A stretch of 64,000 bases of DNA, from the NCBI RefSeq assembly GCF_050510895.1, contig NZ_JBNINT010000001.1, positions 3,720,001 to 3,784,000 on the forward strand. The letters are read 5' to 3'. The DNA comes from Pannonibacter phragmitetus_B (GTDB lineage Bacteria; Pseudomonadota; Alphaproteobacteria; Rhizobiales; Stappiaceae). Below the pieces are notes generated by a model, which was not told the DNA's origin, did not search any database, and saw only the letters and a list, made by a program, of their open reading frames with translations. Shown piece after piece: positions 36,930-44,754 of the stretch. Numbering within the stretch: position 1 is the first letter of the stretch; the number at the start of each line of letters is the position of its first letter. The translations under genes were made by a program, and so were the position numbers.

Positions 36930-38551
36930 ATGACAATGCCCTTCCTGCCAGACCTGATACGGCGTGCCGCCAGCCCATTCCTTCTGGCCCACGGCAAAAG
37001 ACGTTGGTTTCTGGCCTTTGCTGCAGGGGCAGCTTCTGTTCTGGCTCTGCCGCCGTTCAACGTTCTTCCCGCGCTCTTTGTCACTCTGCCGGCTCTCGTT
37101 TGGCTGATCGACGGCGCGGCCGGCGTAAAGGACAGCGTCTCGCCCAGCAAACAGATCCGCGCCGGCTTTGTCATTGGCTGGTGCTTCGGATTTGGCTACT
37201 TCCTTGCAGGCCTGTGGTGGATCGGCAGCGCCTTTCTGGTGGAGGCCGAGCAATATGCCTGGATGCTGCCCTTTGCCATTGCAGGTCTTCCGGCCGGACT
37301 TGCGTTGTTTCATGCCGCTGCGATTGCCCTGGCAACCCGCTTCTGGCCCGAACATGCGGGCCGCTTGCTGCTGCTCGCCGGGCTTCTGGCCATTTCGGAC
37401 TGGCTGCGCGGGCACATTCTGACCGGTTTTCCCTGGAACAGCTTCGGTTACAGCGTCTCCGGCAGCCTTGCGCTATCCCAGAGCGCCAGCCTCATTGGCA
37501 TTTTTGGGCTGAGCGCCCTTGTCACCGCATGCGCGGCCGCCCCGGCGGCCCTCGCAGATGCCGGGCGCCGCAACTGGCTGCCGCTGGGACTGAGCCTGGC
37601 CCTCCTCGCCGGCCTCTGGGGCTGGGGTACTGCGAGGCTTGCAAAGCCAGTGGAACTGACTGAGCCACCTATAAACATTCGCGTCATACAACCCAATATC
37701 GCGCAAAAAGAGAAATGGCTCCCTGAGAATAAAGTTTCGATTTTTAGAAGCTATCTTGGGTTGAGCAAGTCTGCCAAAATCGATAATTCGACAGACACAA
37801 CGCCCAAAGTCTTCGTCTGGCCGGAATCTGCATTTCCTTTTCTTCTAACAAGTTCCCCCGAAGCTCTTTCCGAGATCGATTCTCTCCTTGAGCCAAATCA
37901 GACACTTGTTACGGGCGCAATTCGTTCCGAACGAGGACCTGATGGCATAAAATATTACAATAGCATCTACGTCATCGGAGATCGCAGCGAAATTCTGGAG
38001 GCCTATGACAAGGTGCGCCTTGTGCCCTTCGGAGAGTACCTCCCCTGTCCGGACTTCTCGAGCGGCTGGGCATCCGGAAGCTGGTGAACGCCCCCGGCGC
38101 TTTCACGGCAGGCTATGCAACGCGCGTCTTGCAGACACCGGGGCTGCCGCCCTTTCTGCCGCTGATCTGCTATGAAGCAATCTTTCCGCAAATGGCATCA
38201 GAGGCCAGAAGCCGCCCGGACTGGCTGCTCAACGTCACAAATGACGCCTGGTTCGGCGACACGGCCGGCCCCCGCCAGCATCTGGCGCAAGCCCGGTTCC
38301 GGGCAATTGAACAAGGATTACCCCTTGTCAGATCTGCCAATACAGGTATATCAGCTGTTATTGATCCGTATGGCCGCGTAATGGGCTCTCTGGCTCTCAA
38401 CCGGTCAGGCGTGATTGACGCACACCTGACTGCACCGTTGCCGGCAACGCTTTATGTCCGGTACGGAGATGCAGGGCTGGCCGGACTCCTTATCATTTTT
38501 ACTACATTTTTTACTTTAATGGGCCTCAACCTACCTTCGCGTCATAATTGA
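36930..38551 (+). CDS. lnt: Apolipoprotein N-acyltransferase Lnt, one frame break
   Basis: Inner-membrane enzyme that adds the third acyl chain to lipoproteins. The N-terminal third is hydrophobic with WWIGSAFLVEAEQYAW and LTGFPWNSFGYS; the nitrilase-type domain has VFVWPESAFPF (catalytic Glu), YDKVRLVPFGEYLP (Lys) and LICYEAIFP (Cys). A one-base loss in the four-C run 38042-38045 breaks it right after GEYLP; repaired, it is about 540 residues, as expected. Bases 37681-37800 hold only 49 G+C in 120 (41%), much poorer than the flanks, though the protein stays lnt-like there. Confidence 0.9.
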
Positions 38552-38756
38552 TATTGAATGGGAGAGTCCGCGAGCATAGTGTAGTACAACCGCAGCTTCC
38601 GGAGGAGCCGCGGAAACCGCGAAACAGAGGACCGGCAGTGGGTGGTCCGGTCCACACCCGTAGCGCCAGGATGGCAGCTCAATGTGTGTTTCGAGTTCTT
38701 GATAACCTGCGTGCTCCTTCTGGCCGGAAGACACGCTGAAGCGAAAGATGAGGGCA

Positions 38757-39163
38757 ATGCCCAGCAAAAAGCACCTAACCCGATCGACGTGCATGTCGGC
38801 AGCCGCGTCCGTCTGCGCCGCATGATGCTTGGCATGAGCCAGGAGAAGCTCGGTGAGAGCCTCGGCATCACGTTCCAGCAGATTCAGAAATACGAGAAAG
38901 GCACCAACCGTATTGGTGCCTCGCGCCTGCAGCACATCTCGACCGTACTGAAGGTGCCGGTTGCCTTCTTCTTCGAAGACGCTCCCGGTTCGCCGGACGA
39001 CTTTGAGGGCTTTGGCGAGTCGCAGCCGACCTCGTATGTGGTTGACTTCCTCTCCTCCTCCGAAGGCCTGTCCCTGAACAAGGCCTTCGTGCGGATCGAA
39101 GACCCCAAGGTGCGCCGCAAGATCGTTGATCTGGTCCGCGCCCTTGCCGGCGACGAGGCCTGA
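38757..39163 (+). CDS. Helix-turn-helix regulator of the Cro/CI type (SinR-like), one frame break near its start
   Basis: Small DNA-binding protein, about 135 residues when repaired. The helix-turn-helix is VGSRVRLRRMMLGMSQEKLGE...ITFQQIQKYEKG, followed by NRIGASRLQHISTVLKVPVAFFFEDAP, a sequence highly conserved in Hyphomicrobiales between lnt and metK. The expected start MPSKKAPNPIDVHVG is read only if one base is restored around 38771 (AAAAAG followed by GCA). Without it the main frame has no convincing start codon nearby. Relatives in rhizobia and Caulobacter influence cell-cycle or symbiosis genes; the target here is unknown. Confidence 0.82.
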
Positions 39164-39329
39164 CACAAGACTTTGAAGTCGCTGTTACATCACGCCTTGA
39201 GAATGCTGAGACGGCATAAGGGTTTGATTACATTCCGGAGCGACAGGCTCGCCGGGCTGCAGCGACAGATGATCTTCAACGGCGAGGGAACTTGACGCTC
39301 GCTGGTCAATCTGCTTCATCACTTGACTT

Positions 39330-39352
39330 GGCGGCGGAGGAAATCCGCCGCC
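39330..39352 (+). promoter_or_regulatory. Hairpin in the metK leader, candidate cis-regulator
   Basis: GGCGGCGGA pairs perfectly with TCCGCCGCC around GGAAA, 33 bases before the metK ATG. An AT-rich stretch, ATGTTCATATTTTC, follows. It does not match a SAM-II or other SAM riboswitch that I can recall, so its role is open. Confidence 0.4.
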
Positions 39353-39384
39353 ATGTTCATATTTTCCCAGAAGGACGTTCGGCT

Positions 39385-40557
39385 ATGGCCCGTCAGGACT
39401 ATCTCTTCACCTCCGAGTCTGTCTCGGAAGGTCACCCCGACAAGGTGTGCGACCGCATTTCCGATGCCGTCGTTGACGCTTACCTGCGAGAGATGCCGGA
39501 GGCACGCGTTGCCTGCGAGACCCTCGCAACCACGAACCGCATCGTGATTGCCGGTGAAACCCGTGGCCCTGCGACCATCACCAAGGACTACGTGGCCCAT
39601 CTGGCGCGTCTGGCTGTCAAGGACATCGGCTACGCCCAGGAAGGCTTCCACTGGGAAAACTGCGACATTGCCGTGCACCTGCACGCCCAGTCCGCCCACA
39701 TCGCCCAGGGCGTTGACGCCGGCGATAACAAGGACGAAGGCGCAGGCGACCAGGGCATCATGTTTGGCTATGCCTGCCGCGAGACGCCGGAGCTGATGCC
39801 CGCGCCGATCTACTACTCCCACAAGATTCTGCGCCTGCTCGCCGAAGCCCGCAAGTCGGGCCGCGAGCCGGTGCTTGGGCCTGATGCCAAGAGCCAGGTA
39901 ACGATCCGCTACAAGGGCGGCGTGCCGGTGGGCGTCAGCTCCATCGTGCTGTCCACCCAGCACCTTGACGCCACCTTGACCTCCCGCGATGTGCGTAACA
40001 TCGTCGAGCCCTACATCCGCAGCGCCCTTCCGGATGGCTGGATCGACGAGCAGACCGCATGGCACGTCAACCCGACCGGCGCCTTCGTCATCGGCGGACC
40101 TGACGGCGACTGCGGCCTGACAGGCCGCAAGATCATCGTGGACACTTACGGCGGTGCAGCCCCGCACGGCGGCGGCGCATTCTCCGGCAAGGACCCGACC
40201 AAGGTGGACCGTTCGGCTGCTTATGCCGCACGCTACCTCGCCAAGAACGTCGTTGCTGCTGACCTCGCCGACCGCTGCACCATTCAGCTGTCCTACGCCA
40301 TCGGTGTGTCCGAACCGCTGTCGGTCTATGTCGACCTGCATGGCACAGGCCGCTGCGATGAAGCCAAGCTCGAAAAGGGCCTGCGCGACGTCATGAGCCT
40401 CACCCCGCGTGGCATTCGCCAGCACCTGAAGCTCAATGCCCCGATCTACGAGCGCACCGCAGCCTACGGCCACTTCGGCCGTGCGCCGGAAGCAGATGGC
40501 GGCTTCTCTTGGGAAGCCACTGATCTTGTTGGCGCGCTCAAGGGCTTTGCCGGCTGA
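39385..40557 (+). CDS. metK: S-adenosylmethionine synthetase
   Basis: Makes SAM from methionine and ATP. The 390-residue protein begins MARQDYLFTSESVSEGHPDKVCDRISDAV, with the family's SEGHPDK motif. It also has GAGDQGIMFGYA and GGGAFSGKDPTKVDRSAAY, both family signatures. I used this ATG because AAGGAC precedes it and the family begins here; a longer frame upstream is leader. The leader holds a strong hairpin. The proximity to a SAM-consuming tRNA methylase (trmB) is typical. Confidence 0.97.
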   Translation: MARQDYLFTSESVSEGHPDKVCDRISDAVVDAYLREMPEARVACETLATTNRIVIAGETRGPATITKDYVAHLARLAVKDIGYAQEGFHWENCDIAVHLHAQSAHIAQGVDAGDNKDEGAGDQGIMFGYACRETPELMPAPIYYSHKILRLLAEARKSGREPVLGPDAKSQVTIRYKGGVPVGVSSIVLSTQHLDATLTSRDVRNIVEPYIRSALPDGWIDEQTAWHVNPTGAFVIGGPDGDCGLTGRKIIVDTYGGAAPHGGGAFSGKDPTKVDRSAAYAARYLAKNVVAADLADRCTIQLSYAIGVSEPLSVYVDLHGTGRCDEAKLEKGLRDVMSLTPRGIRQHLKLNAPIYERTAAYGHFGRAPEADGGFSWEATDLVGALKGFAG

Positions 40558-40670
40558 GGCAGCCCGTCTACATGAACCGGAGCGCCGGCTGCCCGATGGC
40601 GGCCGGCGTTTCCTATCCGGGGGCACGCTTGCTGAACGGCCCCAGCCTTTCGTTTGACCGCAACGGACCC

Positions 40671-41357
40671 ATGACTGATTTCTACGACGGTTCCTTCTAT
40701 GGACGGCGCAAGGGCAAGCCGCTGACGCCGCGCCAGAATACGCTGATGGAAACGGACATGCCGCGCCTGCGGCTTGATCCGTCCGTTCCCGCGCCTGCGG
40801 ACCTTGCCAGTCTGTTTGAAGCGTCCGTGCGCGAAGTCTGGCTGGAAGTGGGTTTCGGCGGCGGCGAGCACCTGCTGCACCGGGCCCGCGAGAATCCGGA
40901 CGTCGGCATCATCGGCATCGAGCCTTTCAGCACTTCCATGGGCAAGGCGCTGGTCGAGGTGGTGGATGGAGGACTGAAGAACGTGCGTCTTTATGACGAC
41001 GACGCCGTGCAGATCCTCGACTGGCTGCCGGAGGCCAGCCTGTCCCTTGCCTACCAGCTCTATCCGGACCCCTGGCACAAGAAGCGCCACTGGAAGCGCC
41101 GCTTCATCAGCCCGAAAAACCTGGACCGCTACGCCCGCGCGCTGCGTCCGGGATCGCAGTTCCGCTTTGCCAGCGACATCGACACATATGTGGATTGGAC
41201 CCTGCGCCATATCCGTGACCACGAAGCCTTTGAATGGACGGCGGAAACGGCCGATGACTGGCGCCTGCCCTGGGCTGGCTGGCCGGGCACCCGCTATGAG
41301 GCCAAGGCGCTCAGGGAAGGCCGCGTGCCGCGTTATCTCACCTTCCTGAGGCGGTGA
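40671..41357 (+). CDS. trmB: tRNA (guanine-N7-)-methyltransferase TrmB
   Basis: SAM-dependent enzyme making m7G46 in tRNA variable loops; 228 residues from MTDFYDGSFYGRRKGKPL. The SAM motif is LEVGFGGGEHLL; NVRLYDDDAVQIL and YQLYPDPWHKKRHWKRRF are the signature TrmB stretches; ASDIDTYVDW follows. Alphaproteobacterial members begin at the FYGRRKGK region, so I did not use the ATG 33 codons upstream, although that frame is open. Confidence 0.93.
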   Translation: MTDFYDGSFYGRRKGKPLTPRQNTLMETDMPRLRLDPSVPAPADLASLFEASVREVWLEVGFGGGEHLLHRARENPDVGIIGIEPFSTSMGKALVEVVDGGLKNVRLYDDDAVQILDWLPEASLSLAYQLYPDPWHKKRHWKRRFISPKNLDRYARALRPGSQFRFASDIDTYVDWTLRHIRDHEAFEWTAETADDWRLPWAGWPGTRYEAKALREGRVPRYLTFLRR

Positions 41358-41404
41358 GCCTTCATAGAAAGCATCTGCCGGAGGGCGGCATCCGGGCTTT
41401 GCCC

Positions 41405-41432
41405 TTGCTTTTCCGGCAGACTTGCGTATAAA
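41405..41432 (+). promoter_or_regulatory. Promoter of the rimP-nusA-infB operon
   Basis: TTGCTT, a 16-base spacer, and TATAAA. This is a fair sigma-70 promoter with a start of transcription near 41439, ahead of a terminator-like hairpin and the rimP TTG. Confidence 0.55.
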
Positions 41433-41475
41433 GGTGTCATTCATCTTCTCTAGCGGCTCGATCGGAGCAGTATGA

Positions 41476-41507
41476 GAGTGGGCCCCGCGAAGGACCCGCT
41501 CTTTTTT
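41476..41507 (+). terminator. Terminator-like attenuator in the rimP leader
   Basis: GAGTGGG pairs with CCCGCTC (one G-U pair), extended by CC/GG over a bulge, and is followed by TTTTTT. Lying about 40-70 bases after the candidate promoter and 80 before rimP, it would stop most leader transcripts unless antitermination occurs. Confidence 0.7.
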
Positions 41508-41587
41508 GTTTAGGCCGGTCGTGATGCTGGCGGAATGGGTGGCCGGGAGATCCTGGCGCCAGTCCGCCCCCGGACAGGAGACACGCA

Positions 41588-42250
41588 TTGAGTTTGCAAG
41601 AGCCCCGTATCGTCATCGAAGACGGCCTTGATGCCCGCGTCGCGGCCATTGTGGAACCGGTGATCGCCGACCTTGGCTACCGGCTGGTACGCGTGAAGAT
41701 CAGCGCCGCAAACGGCTGCACCCTGCAGATCATGGCTGAGCGCCCGGACGGCACGATGACCGTGGATGACTGCGAGGAGATCAGCCGCGCCGTTTCGCCC
41801 GCCCTCGACGTCGACGATCCGATCAATCGCGCCTATCATCTGGAAGTCTCCTCGCCGGGCATCGACCGCCCGCTGGTGCGCGAGAGCGATTTCGTCCGCT
41901 GGTCCGGCCACGAGGCGAAGATTGAGATGTCCGTTCCGCAGGATGGCCGCAAGCGTTTTCGCGGCGTGATCACCGGCGTTGAAGGCGGGTCTGCCGTGCT
42001 GCGTCTTTCCGACGCGCCGGAAGGCGCCCCGAACCCGGTTCTCCTGCCGCTTGGCGAGATTGGCGAGGCCCGGCTGGTGCTGACCGATGATCTGATCCGC
42101 GCTGCGCTCAAGGCAGAGAAGGCGGCCCTTGCCGCCCGTGGCATCGATGCCGATGACCTTGATGACGACGACACGGAATTCGAATACGAGCACGACAACG
42201 ACGACGAAGATGATGACGGGGACGGCTCCTCCGGAGACCGGGCCAACTGA
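41588..42250 (+). CDS. rimP: Ribosome maturation factor RimP, with long acidic tail
   Basis: Needed for 30S subunit maturation. The 220-residue protein starts with TTG (MSLQEPRIVIEDGLDARVAAIVEP). The family core has VDDCEEISRAVSPALDVDDPI and YHLEVSSPGIDRPLVRESDF; a C-terminal Sm-like domain follows. The last ~30 residues are almost all Asp, Glu and Asn, ending GSSGDRAN. It leads the rimP-nusA-ylxR-infB operon. Confidence 0.94.
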   Translation: MSLQEPRIVIEDGLDARVAAIVEPVIADLGYRLVRVKISAANGCTLQIMAERPDGTMTVDDCEEISRAVSPALDVDDPINRAYHLEVSSPGIDRPLVRESDFVRWSGHEAKIEMSVPQDGRKRFRGVITGVEGGSAVLRLSDAPEGAPNPVLLPLGEIGEARLVLTDDLIRAALKAEKAALAARGIDADDLDDDDTEFEYEHDNDDEDDDGDGSSGDRAN

Positions 42251-42317
42251 GGCCTTCCCTTTTCAATGCTTTGAGACAAGCGCGCGGAGAACAGGCGCGC
42301 AAGAGGAGTGAACGAGA

Positions 42318-43943
42318 ATGGCTATCAGCGCGAACCGGCTGGAACTGCTCCAGATCGCCGATGCGGTTGCCCGTGAAAAGACGATCGACCGGGGCATCGT
42401 GATCGCTGCCATGGAAGACGCCATCCAGAAGGCGGCCCGTTCCCGCTACGGCACCGAGACGGAGGTGCGCGCCGAGATCAATCCGAAGACCGGTGAGATC
42501 CGCCTGCAGCGCCTGCTCCAGGTGGTCGAAAACGTGGAGAACTTCTCCACGGAGATCGCGTTCGAGGATGCCAAGCGGCGCAACCCGGAAGCCACCATCG
42601 GCGACTACATCGCCGAGCCGCTGCCGCCGCTCGACTTCGGCCGTATCGCTGCCCAGTCCGCCAAGCAGGTGATCGTGCAGAAGGTGCGCGAAGCCGAGCG
42701 TGACCGTCAGTTCGACGAGTTCAAGGACCGTATCGGTGAAGTGGTCAACGGCACGGTCAAGCGCGCTGAATACGGCAACGTCATCGTCGACCTTGGCCGT
42801 GGTGAAGGCATCGTGCGCCGCGACGAGCTGATCCCGCGTGAGCTGTTCCGCACCGGCGACCGTATCCGCGCCTATATCTATGACGTGCGCCGCGAACAGC
42901 GCGGCCCGCAGATCTTCCTGTCGCGCACCCATCCGCAATTCATGGCGAAACTCTTTGCGCAGGAGGTCCCGGAGATCTATGATGGCGTCATCGAGATCAA
43001 GGCTGTGGCCCGCGACCCGGGTTCGCGTGCCAAGATCGCCGTCATTTCCAAGGACAGCTCCATCGACCCGGTCGGCGCCTGCGTTGGTATGCGCGGCTCT
43101 CGTGTTCAGGCCGTTGTGGGCGAGCTTCAGGGCGAGAAGATCGACATCATTCCGTGGAACCCGGATGAGGCAACCTTCATCGTCAACGCCTTGCAGCCGG
43201 CAGAAGTCGCCAAGGTCGTGGTGGACGAGGACGCTGAGCGTATCGAAGTCGTGGTGCCGGACGAGCAGCTGTCGCTGGCCATTGGCCGCCGCGGCCAGAA
43301 CGTGCGCCTGGCGTCGCAGCTGACCGGCTGGGCCATCGACATCATGACCGAGCAGGAGGAAAGCGAGCGGCGCCAGAAGGAATTCCAGGAGCGCTCCACC
43401 CTGTTCATGGAATGCCTCAACGTGGATGAGATGGTTGGCCAGCTGCTGGCGACCGAAGGCTTCACGTCTGTTGAGGAAGTGGCCTATGTCGATCTCGAGG
43501 AAATCTCGATGATCGAAGGCTTCGATGATGACACCGCCGAGGAAATCCAGGCCCGTGCCCGCGATTACCTCGCCGAGCTGGAAGCCAAGCAGGACGAGGA
43601 GCGCCGCGCTCTGGGTGTTGCCGACGAGCTGCGCCAGATCGATGGCCTGACCACCGCGATGCTGGTTGCCCTTGGCAAGGATGGCATCAAGACGATCGAG
43701 GATCTGGCAGGTTGCGCCGCCGATGATCTGGTGGGCTGGACCGAGCGCAAGGATGGCGAGACCAAGCGTTTCGACGGCGCCCTGTCGTCCTTCGCAGTGT
43801 CGCGCACCGACGCCGAGGGCATGGTGATGGCTGCACGCCTTGCGGCAGGCTGGATCACCGAGGAAGAGCTTGCTGCCCATATGGGCACATTTGAGGAAGA
43901 AGCGGAAGGCGGCGAAGAAGAAGACGCCGGCGAGACCGCCTGA
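42318..43943 (+). CDS. nusA: Transcription termination/antitermination factor NusA
   Basis: RNA polymerase-associated factor of 541 residues. N-terminal domain from MAISANRLELLQIADAVAREK; S1 domain with GEVVNGTVKRAEYGNVIVDLG; KH domains with DPVGACVGMRGSRVQAVVGEL and LAIGRRGQNVRLASQLTGW. The C-terminal acidic repeats are two HhH-like units and end EEEAEGGEEEDAGETA. NusA promotes pausing and intrinsic termination, so the attenuator in the operon leader could be a target for self-control. Confidence 0.97.
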   Translation: MAISANRLELLQIADAVAREKTIDRGIVIAAMEDAIQKAARSRYGTETEVRAEINPKTGEIRLQRLLQVVENVENFSTEIAFEDAKRRNPEATIGDYIAEPLPPLDFGRIAAQSAKQVIVQKVREAERDRQFDEFKDRIGEVVNGTVKRAEYGNVIVDLGRGEGIVRRDELIPRELFRTGDRIRAYIYDVRREQRGPQIFLSRTHPQFMAKLFAQEVPEIYDGVIEIKAVARDPGSRAKIAVISKDSSIDPVGACVGMRGSRVQAVVGELQGEKIDIIPWNPDEATFIVNALQPAEVAKVVVDEDAERIEVVVPDEQLSLAIGRRGQNVRLASQLTGWAIDIMTEQEESERRQKEFQERSTLFMECLNVDEMVGQLLATEGFTSVEEVAYVDLEEISMIEGFDDDTAEEIQARARDYLAELEAKQDEERRALGVADELRQIDGLTTAMLVALGKDGIKTIEDLAGCAADDLVGWTERKDGETKRFDGALSSFAVSRTDAEGMVMAARLAAGWITEEELAAHMGTFEEEAEGGEEEDAGETA

Positions 43944-44083
43944 CGAAAAGGCCTCCGCGGCGGTTTTGCCGTGGAGCACATCCGCAGGACGGGCAAGGGC
44001 ACGGCCTGGGTGCCCGCCTTGCGGGATGAACGCAAACCAGAACCTGCCTGAGGCCTTGTAAGAGGATCGGGCAGGCGGAAGGA

Positions 44084-44746
44084 ATGGAGGCCCGCCGGGT
44101 GCCGAGGAAGAACGAGCCGCTGGAACGGCAATGTGCGCTCTCGCGGGCGGTCTTGCCGGTTTCGGAGCTGATGCGCTTCGTTCTGGACCCGGAAGGTCAT
44201 GTCGTGCCGGACCTCAAGCGTCAGCTGCCGGGGCGCGGGGTCTGGGTCACGGCGAAACGTGAGGCCGTCGAGACGGCCGTGAAGAAGCGTGTTTTCGCCA
44301 AGGCCTTCAAGGCAGAGGTGAAGGCGGAGCCCGGACTGGCGGATCTTATCGATACGCTGCTCGTCAAGGGCGCGCTGTCCGCACTGTCCCTGTGCCGCAA
44401 GGCCGGGGAACTGGTGACCGGGTTTTCCAAGGTCGAAGCCGCGCTGCGGCGCGATCCTGTGATCGCCCTCATTCATGCCTCGGATGCATCCGGGGACGGA
44501 ATTCGAAAGCTCGCGGCAGCCGCTGCGAGCCAGACAGAGCTGGCAAGCGGCCGTCCGGTCGTCCGTTTGTTCGATTCGACTCAATTGGATTTGGCATTGG
44601 GTCGCACTAATGTGATACATGCTGCACTGCTCGCTGGCCGGGCGAGCGAAGGCTTCCTTGAACGTGTGCGTCAACTGGAGGCTTTCCGGGCAGGTTCCGT
44701 CACGTATGAACGCTGTGGCGCGGACAGTGCGGTAGCGCAGGACTGA
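44084..44746 (+). CDS. RNA-binding protein of the YlxR family (DUF448)
   Basis: A 220-residue nucleoid/RNA-binding protein. The YlxR domain has the ERQCALSRAVLPVSELMRFV beginning and LPGRGVWVTAKREAVETAV. The second half (SALSLCRKAGELVTGFSKVEAALRR) is L7Ae-like, as in alphaproteobacterial forms. It occupies the standard place between nusA and infB. Function is poorly known; a regulator of RNase P or transcription has been proposed for Gram-positive members. Confidence 0.88.
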   Translation: MEARRVPRKNEPLERQCALSRAVLPVSELMRFVLDPEGHVVPDLKRQLPGRGVWVTAKREAVETAVKKRVFAKAFKAEVKAEPGLADLIDTLLVKGALSALSLCRKAGELVTGFSKVEAALRRDPVIALIHASDASGDGIRKLAAAAASQTELASGRPVVRLFDSTQLDLALGRTNVIHAALLAGRASEGFLERVRQLEAFRAGSVTYERCGADSAVAQD

Positions 44747-44754
44747 AGGCAAAT

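Noticed and set aside
41433..41510. A tRNA in the rimP leader, as in the E. coli nusA operon
   Set aside because: No cloverleaf or TTC loop can be drawn; the region is better read as a promoter and attenuator.
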